Part shown: positions 45,510-53,383 of the stretch, in pieces | Layout: the number at the start of each line of letters is the position of its first letter | How positions within the stretch are numbered: position 1 is the stretch's first letter | Source: CAZNFR01 sp964572225 | GTDB lineage: Bacteria > Bacteroidota > Bacteroidia > Bacteroidales > GCA-2748055 | Length of the DNA: 64,000 bases | Assembly: GCA_964572225.1 (NCBI GenBank) | Contig: CAZNFR010000007.1 | Coordinates: 5,670 to 69,669, forward strand | Direction: 5' to 3' | Translations under genes and position numbers: made by a program | Notes under the pieces: model-generated | Told to the model about the DNA's origin: nothing | Database searches by the model: none | The model's input: only the letters and a program-made list of their open reading frames with translations

Positions 45510-45789
45510 TCTTGAATTTATTTCTGTTTTCCAGTTTCATCCATTCGGGATTCTTTCGTAAAAACGCAATGACAAAGGGGCACAATGCCACAAGACTTTG
45601 CTCGCTGTTTTTTATATCCTTTAGAACCGCAATAAGCATTTTGGTACCCAACCCCTGACCTTCCAATTCTTTCGGCACCTCGGTATGAGTAAGGAAAATC
45701 TTTCCGGGAATTTTAATGTACTCAATCCTGGCAAAACTCCCATTTATATGATATTCGTACTGATTTGACTTTGTATTATCTTTTAGCAT
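45493..45789 (-). CDS. YjdJ-like GNAT acetyltransferase
   Basis: A 98-residue short-form GCN5-related N-acetyltransferase of the YjdJ/NATD1 type. The acetyl-CoA loop is ELEGQGLGTKML, followed by ALCPFVIAFLRKNPEW, both typical of the group. ATG 45789 is preferred; the open frame adds four residues to 45801. The stop overlaps the start of the iron-sulfur gene, so the two are co-translated. The acceptor is not known. Confidence 0.88.
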   Translation of the reverse strand: MLKDNTKSNQYEYHINGSFARIEYIKIPGKIFLTHTEVPKELEGQGLGTKMLIAVLKDIKNSEQSLVALCPFVIAFLRKNPEWMKLENRNKFKNGKGD

Positions 45790-45859
45790 AGATCTCCCCA
45801 CCGCTTAATTATTGTTTAAGCAGAAGCCCATGCTAAAAGTTTAGTGAAATAAATGACAT

Positions 45860-45873
45860 TTCTGAATTCAGAA
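45860..45873. repeat. 14-bp perfect palindrome in a divergent spacer
   Basis: TTCTGAATTCAGAA lies between the divergent GNAT and nitrilase genes. It could be a repressor operator, but nothing ties it to a regulator in the window. Confidence 0.35.
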
Positions 45874-45987
45874 TAAATGGATCTAAAGCTTATGGAACTG
45901 GTTTGAATTTCCGATATTTACAGAAATTAAGATTCATATGCCCCGAACAATTGAGGGCCAATGCTTAACAAATAAACTCATGTTTCC

Positions 45988-46953
45988 ATGTTTACCGATG
46001 AAATTCTCAATGTGGGGTTGGCACAGATTATTCCGGTCTGGCTCGATAAGGAAAAAACCCGCCAGAAAATTCTGAACTACATTACTGAGGCGGCCGAAAG
46101 CAACTGTGATCTGGTAGTTTTTGGAGAGGCAGTTTTACCCGGGTACCCCTTTTGGCCCGAATTAACCGGAGGTGCCATTTTTAACTCCGAGAAGCAGAAG
46201 GAATTTTATGCCAGGTATTTGAGGAATGCTGTATCCATTGCAGATGGAGATCTGGAACCCGTTTGTACCCTTGCAGCAGAAAAATCCATTGCAGTCTATC
46301 TGGGAACGGTTGAAAGGGCTGCCGACCGCGGCGGACACAGCCTTTACTGCTCTCTGGTCTATATAAATAAGCAGGGTGAAATAGATTCGGTACACCGTAA
46401 GCTTCAGCCGACTTACGATGAGAGACTAACCTGGTCGCAGGGTGATGGACAGGGTCTGAAAGTCCATAAGCTCAACTCTTTCAATTTGGGTGGATTAAAT
46501 TGCTGGGAAAATTGGATGCCGCTAACTCGCGCTTCTTTGTATGCACAGGGAGAGAATGTACATATTGCCGTATGGCCCGGCTCCTTAAGGAACACTTCGG
46601 AGATTACCCGTTTTATAGCATTGGAATCCAGGTCCTGGGTTATTTCTGTATCCGCTCTGATGCACAAGGACCATTTCCCCCCGGACACCCCTTTTCTGGA
46701 TGAAATAAAACGTGCTGCTCCTGAGTGGCTTACCGATGGAGGTTCATGTGTGGCATCACCCGATGGAACATGGTTAGTTGAACCCGTTACGAAAGAGGAA
46801 AAGCTGATTTGTTGCAAAATTGACCTGGAAAGGGTTTACCGGGAGAGGCAGAATTTTGATCCTTCAGGACATTATTCCAGACCTGATGTTTTGAAGCTAA
46901 GTCTGAACTCCGAAAGGCAATCAGTTTTGAAAATAAACAATAATCTTTCATAG
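45988..46953 (+). CDS. Nitrilase-superfamily hydrolase (true nitrilase branch)
   Basis: This 321-residue carbon-nitrogen hydrolase has the triad Glu47 (VVFGEAVLPGYP), Lys138 (HRKLQPTYDER) and Cys172 (NCWENWMPL). The CWE sequence at the nucleophile is typical of branch-1 nitrilases, which convert nitriles to carboxylic acids, rather than of amidases with a different context. The natural substrate is unknown. It is divergent from the yjdI/yjdJ-like pair and just upstream of a broken VOC gene. Confidence 0.9.
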   Translation: MFTDEILNVGLAQIIPVWLDKEKTRQKILNYITEAAESNCDLVVFGEAVLPGYPFWPELTGGAIFNSEKQKEFYARYLRNAVSIADGDLEPVCTLAAEKSIAVYLGTVERAADRGGHSLYCSLVYINKQGEIDSVHRKLQPTYDERLTWSQGDGQGLKVHKLNSFNLGGLNCWENWMPLTRASLYAQGENVHIAVWPGSLRNTSEITRFIALESRSWVISVSALMHKDHFPPDTPFLDEIKRAAPEWLTDGGSCVASPDGTWLVEPVTKEEKLICCKIDLERVYRERQNFDPSGHYSRPDVLKLSLNSERQSVLKINNNLS

Positions 46954-47034
46954 GTTTCCTTGAATACCCACCCTTTCTTTGAACTACAGGTGAGGTTTTT
47001 GGTTTATTAGATAGTATCCAAAACCCGATATCTT

Positions 47035-47412
47035 ATGAATTCGATTAGTGTTAAATAATTTGAAATACCCGTTTCTGACCTTTCCCGTGCACGAAGTTTT
47101 TATGAAGCTGTTTTTTCCGTAGAAATGTCCGAAATGGAACTTGCCAATGGTTTAAAAATGGCTGTTTTCCCGCCCGGTGAAGGCGGAGAAAACCCCGGCA
47201 GTCTAAATTACCATCCGGAATTTTACAAATCCGGACAGCAGGGACCTCTGCTATATCTGAATGCCGGTAGTAATATGGAAAGAATATTGGATAACATTGT
47301 AAAAGCGGGCGGACAAATCCTGGTGCCCAAAACCCTTATCAATGAAAACATGGGATTTATGTCGGTTTTTATCGACAGTGAAGGAAACAGGGTAGCGCTT
47401 AATGGAGAATAG
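47035..47412 (+). pseudogene. VOC-family gene interrupted by an in-frame TAA
   Basis: Reading from ATG 47035 gives MNSISVK, TAA at 47056-47058, then FEIPVSDLSRARSFYEAVF, EMSEMELANGLKMAVFPPGE and on to ILVPKTLINENMGFMSVFID and SEGNRVALNGE, stop at 47412. Apart from the TAA, this is an uninterrupted 125-codon VOC (glyoxalase/dioxygenase-fold) protein of normal length. Relatives usually have an aromatic residue before FEIPV, so a TAT or TAC codon changed to TAA fits. A downstream ATG at 47125 would yield only 95 residues, lacking the first beta-alpha-beta unit. Either a fresh pseudogene or an assembly error. Confidence 0.75.
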
Positions 47413-47421
47413 AAAGAAATT

Positions 47422-48093
47422 ATGAAAGATACTGCCATTGCAAAGTTAGTAAATCACAAATTCTATATGGGGCTGGAATTCATCCTCCTGTTCTTTGGAA
47501 TTCCCCTTTTTATCTACCTTGATGAAGACTTCATACATCCTACCATAATCCTGTTGCCCATTGTACTCCTCCTTTTTATTTACCTTAAAAGGAGTGCGGG
47601 ATTCCATTTTCGTGAGCTCATCCGTTTAAAACTGGAAAAGATCGCAATTAGCAGGAATCTATGGATATTTTTGGTCACATTCTTGTCTTTGTTCGCTTAT
47701 GTTTATTTTTTTGATCGAACAAATCTTTTTAATCTCCCCAAAGGCAATCCACAAGTCTGGATCATATTAAGTCTCTTTTATCCTGTATTTTCAGCCTATC
47801 TCCAGGAAATCATTTACCGGACCTTTCTATTCCGAAGGTATGCGGGCCTTTTTCAGAATCCCTATGGTTTGATTCTGGCAAGCTCTGTTACCTTCAGCTT
47901 TGCCCATATTACTTATTACAGTGCTGTTTCCATGATACTAACCTTTATCCTGGGATTGTATTTGTCCTATACCTATCATAAAACCGGTAGCGTTTTATTT
48001 ACCTCCATTTTGCACGGAGTTTATGGAGTTCTGGCATTTAGCATTGGACTGGGGCACCATTTTTGGCTGGATATGTTTGATTATCTAAACTAA
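47422..48093 (+). CDS. CPBP-family membrane protein (Abi/CAAX protease-like)
   Basis: The 223-residue protein has about six membrane segments and the three CPBP glutamic-protease motifs in variant form: QEIIYR at 128-133 (family: EExxxR), FSFAH at 158-162 (FxxxH) and HGVYG at 198-202 (HxxxN/B). The first Glu is Gln and the last Asn is Gly, so activity is uncertain, though Glu129, Arg133, His162 and His198 remain. It lies 9 bp after the broken VOC gene. Roles in the family range from prenyl-protein cleavage to bacteriocin immunity. Confidence 0.85.
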   Translation: MKDTAIAKLVNHKFYMGLEFILLFFGIPLFIYLDEDFIHPTIILLPIVLLLFIYLKRSAGFHFRELIRLKLEKIAISRNLWIFLVTFLSLFAYVYFFDRTNLFNLPKGNPQVWIILSLFYPVFSAYLQEIIYRTFLFRRYAGLFQNPYGLILASSVTFSFAHITYYSAVSMILTFILGLYLSYTYHKTGSVLFTSILHGVYGVLAFSIGLGHHFWLDMFDYLN

Positions 48094-48157
48094 AATGGAG
48101 GTTTTCATTTAAAAAACTGGTGATTGAGTATGAAAGCTTGCAGGTCCTGATTGATTC

Positions 48158-48877
48158 TTATCCGGGATAAAATATATCTTCAAGGCTTTTATGGATCCCA
48201 GGTGTACCAAATAATGATAAACCTCTGGTTTTCATTACATTTCCAAGTTTTCTTACCCCTTCCCTGTCGACAGGTTTTAGTTTATACCCTGCAGCCAGGG
48301 CCATCAGAATGGAATACGCCGTTTCTTCAAGTAGTTCGACATTGAAAAAAGTCCATTCAATATTGTCTCTGCTCATGGTTACAAGACCATGGTTTTCCAT
48401 AAGGAAGCTATTATATTTCGGAAGGTACTCAGAGAAATTCTTTGCAAGCTCCTCGGTTAAGGGTTCGGCATAAGGAACAAGAGGAACCGGGCCAACTTCG
48501 GTAATGGTTTCGGGATAGAATGGTTTCATTAACCAGTTTTCTCCATTAGCGATGGCAAAAGCGCCCACATTGGGGGCATGGCAATGTAAAACCGATATAA
48601 TGTCGGGCCTTTCATTGAAAAACTTAAGATACATTAGTTTTTCACCGGTTGGGTTGCGATTTCCTTCAATTTTTTCGCCCGAGAGGTTAATGAAAACCAG
48701 GTCGTCCAACTGGATTTTACCTTTGTTCATCATGGTTGGAGTTATGAGGATAACATCCTCCTCCAGTTTCCAGGCAAGGTTCCCTCCATAACCGGTTACA
48801 TAATGCCTTGCGGCGATTCTGTGACAAACATCCGTGAACAGAATGGCTTCTTTTTTGTATTTTTCGAGGAGTGACAT
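48158..48877 (-). CDS. Class II aldolase/adducin-family protein
   Basis: A 239-residue zinc-dependent aldolase of the L-fuculose/L-rhamnulose-phosphate aldolase type. Zinc-ligand motifs are VLHCHAPNVGAF (HxH) and SFLMENHGLVTMSR (the third His); the catalytic Glu is likely in the FFNERPD region. The N-terminal block GYGGNLAWKLEEDVILITPT binds phosphate in the family. It is 23 bp downstream of a polyol dehydrogenase gene, suggesting a short sugar or polyol pathway. The substrate is not determined. Confidence 0.88.
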   Translation of the reverse strand: MSLLEKYKKEAILFTDVCHRIAARHYVTGYGGNLAWKLEEDVILITPTMMNKGKIQLDDLVFINLSGEKIEGNRNPTGEKLMYLKFFNERPDIISVLHCHAPNVGAFAIANGENWLMKPFYPETITEVGPVPLVPYAEPLTEELAKNFSEYLPKYNSFLMENHGLVTMSRDNIEWTFFNVELLEETAYSILMALAAGYKLKPVDREGVRKLGNVMKTRGLSLFGTPGIHKSLEDIFYPG

Positions 48878-48900
48878 AAGAGCAGGGTTAAAATTTGGGC

Positions 48901-49947
48901 TTAATCAAAATCGATCATTGCTTTCATTACTCCGTCCTCATACTTGTCAACAAGGTCAAAAGCTTTTTTAGCATCCTGGAATTTAAACCGATGTGTCGGC
49001 ATGTTGTCTACATTGAATTTTCCGCTGGCCAGCCCTTCAATCGTCTCATCCACAGCCCCGTTTTGCCTCCGCACATTGGTAACAGTAACTTCCTTATGTC
49101 TTCCCTTGTCGACTGGCATGCTCCAGCGATCGAATTCAGGGATACCGATGATCATAATTTTACCCCCGGGTTTGATCAGGTCGAAGGCGTTCTCCAGGGC
49201 TTCCTGTTTTCCACAGCATTCAAATATTACATCCAGTCCAGCAGGTTCAAGCTTGAGGATTTCTTTAACTACGTCCTCCGAATCCGGATTTCCTGCATAT
49301 CGGGCACCATTTTCCCCGGCTATTTGCATACGCCCTTCAATTTTATCCGTAACATACACATTTTCTGCACCTTCCGCTAAGGCTGGGATCATTACACTCA
49401 TGCCAATGGGGCCAAAACCCAGGATACCAACTTTTGCACCGGCCATGGGGATAGACTGTCGCACTGCATAAACGCCGATCGCAAGGGGTTCGGATATGGC
49501 AGCCTGATCAAAGCTCATATGATCCGGAATAGGAATGCAGCTGGTTTCTGGCATAACAATGTATTCACTCAGGGAACCATCGGCCTGTCCCGGACAGCCA
49601 AGAAACCGGATTTTTCTGCAGGTATGAGGGCGGCCGGCAAGGCATTGATCACATTCCCCGCAAGACATGGCAGGTTCAATGGCAATTCTGTCGCCGGGAC
49701 TGACCCTTGTGACCCCTTTTCCCGTTTTTTCAACAACTCCAGCACATTCATGACCCACCGGGAAAGGATACTGTACAACCTGGCTGCCAATTTTACCCGA
49801 TACATAATAATGTACATCGGAACCACATACCGCAACGACCTTCATTCTGATTAAGACATCATTATCATTAAGGATCATGGGATTGGGGACTTCCATCATT
49901 TCCATTTCGCGAATACCTTTCAGAACCATTGCTTTCATATCGGACAT
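48901..49947 (-). CDS. Zinc-dependent polyol (sorbitol-type) dehydrogenase
   Basis: A 348-residue medium-chain dehydrogenase/reductase. The catalytic zinc motif VGHECAGVVEKTG, the structural zinc loop CGECDQCLAGRPHTC and the Rossmann glycine motif VGILGFGPIGMSV are present. These match sorbitol/L-threonine/xylitol dehydrogenases; GSDVHYYVSGKIG is typical of sorbitol dehydrogenases. A TATTTTTG box lies 18 nt upstream (49972-49965). It is divergent from the GntR gene and upstream of the aldolase gene. Confidence 0.9.
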   Translation of the reverse strand: MSDMKAMVLKGIREMEMMEVPNPMILNDNDVLIRMKVVAVCGSDVHYYVSGKIGSQVVQYPFPVGHECAGVVEKTGKGVTRVSPGDRIAIEPAMSCGECDQCLAGRPHTCRKIRFLGCPGQADGSLSEYIVMPETSCIPIPDHMSFDQAAISEPLAIGVYAVRQSIPMAGAKVGILGFGPIGMSVMIPALAEGAENVYVTDKIEGRMQIAGENGARYAGNPDSEDVVKEILKLEPAGLDVIFECCGKQEALENAFDLIKPGGKIMIIGIPEFDRWSMPVDKGRHKEVTVTNVRRQNGAVDETIEGLASGKFNVDNMPTHRFKFQDAKKAFDLVDKYEDGVMKAMIDFD

Positions 49948-49964
49948 ATTTAGTTTACAGATAA

Positions 49965-50036
49965 CAAAAATAGTTAACCTGATTGACAGTTCTATCCTGT
50001 ACCATCCTGCAATGTTATGCGCTTTTTATATTTTTG
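49965..50036. promoter_or_regulatory. Divergent promoter region of dehydrogenase and GntR genes
   Basis: The 114-bp spacer contains TATTTTTG on the minus strand (49972-49965) facing the dehydrogenase and TATTTTTG on the plus strand (50029-50036) facing gntR. Clear -33 TTG partners are lacking. The GntR operator probably lies here but is not obvious. Confidence 0.45.
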
Positions 50037-50061
50037 CTGAAGAACATATGCTGAATTTTCA

Positions 50062-51060
50062 ATGTTGGAAGAAAATGCCATACCCAAGTATAAGCAGCTG
50101 ATAAATCTGATTATTTCAGATATTCAATCAGGCATTTATTCAAGGGGAGATCAGGTACCTTCCATTAATAAGGTAAGTGAGGAATATCTGCTATCCCGTG
50201 ATACAGTTGAGAAAGCCTACAGGAAACTTTGTAAAAAAGGGATACTCAAATCGGTCAAGGGCAAAGGTTATTATGTGGTGGGTAAACACTATCCAAATTT
50301 TCTCAGGATTAGTTTGATTTTCAATAAGTTGAGTAATTACAAGAAGGCTACCTACGATGGCTTTGTGCAGGAGATTGAAAATGAGGCTATTATTGATTTG
50401 CACGTCTATAATTACAACATTAAAGTGTTCGAAAGAATTATAGAAAACAACCTTGAGAACTATGATTACTTTGTAATCATTCCTCATTTTCACCCTGGAA
50501 GCCTGGGTTTAGAGGATATCCTTCGGAAAATCCCTCCTGAAAAGGTATTTATCATCGATAAGAAAATTAACAAGTTGTTCAATGAATACCCTGTTGTTTA
50601 TCAGGATTTTGAAGAAGATATTATTCAGGCACTTAAGGAGGGGAAGGAATTGTTAAGCAAGTATCAAAGCTTGAATCTCGTATTTCCGGAATCCCGCTAT
50701 TTTTCGAGGGAAATCAGGGATGGATTTTTACGGTTTTGCAGGGAATATTCCTTTCAACAAAGGGTAATTGATGATATTTCAAAAGAAGTTATCGGTGAAG
50801 GTGAAGCGTATATCCTGATTAGCGATGAGGATCTCGTGATCTGTCTGAAGAAAATGAAAGAGGCGGGTCTTACACCTGGAAAACAATGCGGAGTATTGTC
50901 TTACAACGATAACCCGGTTAAAGAAATCCTCGAGGATGGGATCACGACCATTTCGACCAATCACGAACTCATGGGAAAAATGGCCGCTAAGATGATCAGG
51001 GACAGGGAAAAAGGAAAACTCCGAATTCCCTTTGAATTGAAAATACGAAAGTCCCTTTAA
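50062..51060 (+). CDS. GntR-family regulator with LacI-type ligand domain
   Basis: The 332-residue regulator has an N-terminal GntR winged helix (about 8-75; SGIYSRGDQVPSINKVSEEY, then LSRDTVEKAYRKL) and a C-terminal periplasmic-binding-protein fold (about 80-315; KMKEAGLTPGKQCGVLSYND, ITTISTNHELMGKMAAKM). This combination in Bacteroidota usually responds to a sugar. Divergent position next to the dehydrogenase and aldolase makes them the likely targets. Confidence 0.9.
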   Translation: MLEENAIPKYKQLINLIISDIQSGIYSRGDQVPSINKVSEEYLLSRDTVEKAYRKLCKKGILKSVKGKGYYVVGKHYPNFLRISLIFNKLSNYKKATYDGFVQEIENEAIIDLHVYNYNIKVFERIIENNLENYDYFVIIPHFHPGSLGLEDILRKIPPEKVFIIDKKINKLFNEYPVVYQDFEEDIIQALKEGKELLSKYQSLNLVFPESRYFSREIRDGFLRFCREYSFQQRVIDDISKEVIGEGEAYILISDEDLVICLKKMKEAGLTPGKQCGVLSYNDNPVKEILEDGITTISTNHELMGKMAAKMIRDREKGKLRIPFELKIRKSL

Positions 51061-51148
51061 ATATTTTACCTTTTATTCATCAACAGGGGTCATATAACCA
51101 GAGCATAGAAAATCAATCATTTATTCGGGATAAATTACAGTCCTAATG

Positions 51149-52510
51149 CTATAAGAGGAAACTTAGAAGTATACCTGCAGCTACTGCAGAACCGATAACT
51201 CCGGCCACATTAGGTGCCATGGCGTGCATAAGCAGGTGGTTCGAAGGATCTTCTTTCAGTCCCATATTCTGCACAACCCTGGCGCTGTCGGGCACCGCAG
51301 AGACCCCTGCCGCTCCGATGAGTGGATTTATCTTGTTTTCTTTGGAAGAAAAGAGGTTCATGACTTTGGCGAAAATCAACCCTCCTGCAGTCGCAACCAT
51401 AAAGGAAAGTGCTCCAAGTCCAAAAATAATCAGAGAATCTGTGGTTAGGAAGACGTCAGCCTGCGTTGATGCTCCTACGGTTAAGCCAAGGACTATGGTT
51501 ACAATATCAATCAGGGAGTTTCTGGCAGTATCCGCCAATCTTCGGGTAACGGTCGATTCTTTCAACAGGTTCCCGAAGAAAAGCATTCCAAGCAATGGCA
51601 GGGAGCTGGGTGAAATAAAGGAAGTAAGGATCAGGCCAATTATTGGGAACAGAATTTTTTCCTGCTTACTAACTGCGCGGGGAGGTTTCATTTTCATTCT
51701 TCTCTCTTTTTTTGTAGTAAGCAGACGCATAATGGGGGGTTGGATCACCGGAACCAGCGCCATGTAGGAATAGGCTGCGATCGCGATGGGTCCGATCAGA
51801 TTTCGGACATAGATTGCTTCACCGGCAGCTGTTTGCCCAATGATATCCAGACCATTGGCAAGCTTTGATGAGAGAAAAATTGCAGTCGGACCGTCTGCTC
51901 CTCCGATAATTCCAATTGCTCCGGCTTCACGTGGATGAAACCCCAGCATGAGGGCACCCAGAAAAGTCAGGAAGATACCAACCTGGGCAGCTGCTCCTAA
52001 AATCATTAATCTGGGTTTTGAGATCAATGACGAAAAATCGGTCATGGCACCTATGCCCAGAAAAATCAGTGGGGGGTAAATTCCCTTTACCACTCCAAAA
52101 TACAGATAATTCAAAACACTTCCGTCCTGGTATATACCCAATTGCAGGTCAATATCATCTCCCTGAAGAAAAGGAATGTTTCCAATGATAATACCTGCAC
52201 CAATTGGAATAAGGAGTAGTGGCTCATAATCATAGCGGATTGCAAGGAAAATAAACAAAAGGCCAACAAGGATCATTACGATGTGTCCGGCTGTAGCGTT
52301 CCTGAAACCAGAATAATTATAGAATTGCTGAAGACCTTTGGTTACGAGATCAAAGGGTGAATCGTTGTCTGGCTGATCCACGGGCAAACTTTGAAGCGCT
52401 ACCTCTTCAGAACCCGCTTTTAAAGAACCAAAGTATCCTGTGGGAAAAAAGCAGTTCCTGATAAAGGCGATCATCAGGAATATAATTATCAGGGTCAGAA
52501 TTTTTTTCAT
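51149..52510 (-). CDS. Na+-pumping methylmalonyl-CoA decarboxylase, beta subunit (OadB/MmdB)
   Basis: This 453-residue membrane carboxybiotin decarboxylase couples loss of CO2 from biotin to Na+ export. The family core GIIGGADGPTAIFLSSKLA is intact, and GVSAVPDSARVVQ is the second Asp-containing conserved block. About ten membrane segments follow a longer N-terminal extension (about 50 residues, with one membrane helix). It is 6 bp after the biotin carrier gene and last in the operon. Confidence 0.93.
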   Translation of the reverse strand: MKKILTLIIIFLMIAFIRNCFFPTGYFGSLKAGSEEVALQSLPVDQPDNDSPFDLVTKGLQQFYNYSGFRNATAGHIVMILVGLLFIFLAIRYDYEPLLLIPIGAGIIIGNIPFLQGDDIDLQLGIYQDGSVLNYLYFGVVKGIYPPLIFLGIGAMTDFSSLISKPRLMILGAAAQVGIFLTFLGALMLGFHPREAGAIGIIGGADGPTAIFLSSKLANGLDIIGQTAAGEAIYVRNLIGPIAIAAYSYMALVPVIQPPIMRLLTTKKERRMKMKPPRAVSKQEKILFPIIGLILTSFISPSSLPLLGMLFFGNLLKESTVTRRLADTARNSLIDIVTIVLGLTVGASTQADVFLTTDSLIIFGLGALSFMVATAGGLIFAKVMNLFSSKENKINPLIGAAGVSAVPDSARVVQNMGLKEDPSNHLLMHAMAPNVAGVIGSAVAAGILLSFLL

Positions 52511-52516
52511 GTTTAA

Positions 52517-52939
52517 TCAGATAATATCGAATAAAACATCGCCCTGCAGGACGCTCTGGCCTTTATTAACATGAATTTTCTCTATAACTCCGTCCTTTTC
52601 TGCCAGGACCTGGTTTTCCATTTTCATGGCTTCCATGATTAGTAACTTTTGCCCTTTCTTAATGATATCACCCGGATTAACCAAAATCTCCAAAATATTA
52701 CCAGGTAAGGGAGCGGTAACCGGAATTGAGGTTCCGGCATCCTGCTTGTCAATCTCAGGTTTTGGGGGTCCAACACTTACAGGTCTTACTAGTCTGGGTG
52801 TTTTTGAGGACTTCACTTTCCGGTCCAGTTCCACCTCATAAACAGTTCCGTTTACTTCAAGATGTGCGATATTTTCATCCAGACCTTTCATGTCCACATG
52901 ATATTCATTCCCATTTATTATAAACTTGAAGCTTTTCAT
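52517..52939 (-). CDS. Biotin carrier protein of the decarboxylase (MmdC)
   Basis: The 140-residue carrier has a C-terminal biotinyl domain with EAMKMENQV, Lys106 being the biotin site, preceded by LPGNILEILVNPGDIIKKG. The N-terminal 40 residues form a small beta domain, and a Pro/Lys-rich linker (about 42-75) connects the two, as usual for a mobile arm. It sits between the gamma- and beta-subunit genes. Confidence 0.93.
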   Translation of the reverse strand: MKSFKFIINGNEYHVDMKGLDENIAHLEVNGTVYEVELDRKVKSSKTPRLVRPVSVGPPKPEIDKQDAGTSIPVTAPLPGNILEILVNPGDIIKKGQKLLIMEAMKMENQVLAEKDGVIEKIHVNKGQSVLQGDVLFDII

Positions 52940-52983
52940 TATCTGTTTATTATATTGTGTTATATAAACCTAATATTTAATAA

Positions 52984-53370
52984 TTATATGCGGTTAAACT
53001 GATTCCTTACTGCATATATTTTTGAGCTCCAGGGAGAGTAGGCTTTGGATATCTTTTTTATGGTTAAAACTCCACTTTCCTCGTCATGCATTTCATTAAA
53101 TATCAAATGAAGGGACATCGCAATTGCAGCGATTTCTTCACCCGAAATATCTTCCTGTATGTTTTTTTCAATTAGGGTATCCTTGTCTGCTGACTTAGAT
53201 GCTCTTTTCTTTGGAGGTTTAATTGAGAGAATGGAAGGTAAGTAACGAAACAAGGTATATAAAGAGACGAGGGCAATAAATACGATGGCATAACCAACAA
53301 TCGCTACTACTATTTCTTTTGTTGATATAGCGCTAAATACGAATAATATAAACATGTTTACCTCAAGCAT
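52984..53370 (-). CDS. Decarboxylase gamma/delta subunit (OadG family)
   Basis: The 128-residue protein has one membrane helix (about 20-42, VVAIVGYAIVFIALVSLYTL) followed by a Lys-rich segment and a soluble C-terminal domain. This is the OadG/MmdD layout that assembles and anchors the decarboxylase. The position between the carboxyltransferase and carrier genes supports the call; sequence identity alone would be weak. ATG 53355 is an alternative start. Confidence 0.8.
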   Translation of the reverse strand: MLEVNMFILFVFSAISTKEIVVAIVGYAIVFIALVSLYTLFRYLPSILSIKPPKKRASKSADKDTLIEKNIQEDISGEEIAAIAMSLHLIFNEMHDEESGVLTIKKISKAYSPWSSKIYAVRNQFNRI

Positions 53371-53383
53371 ATATTCAAATTAT

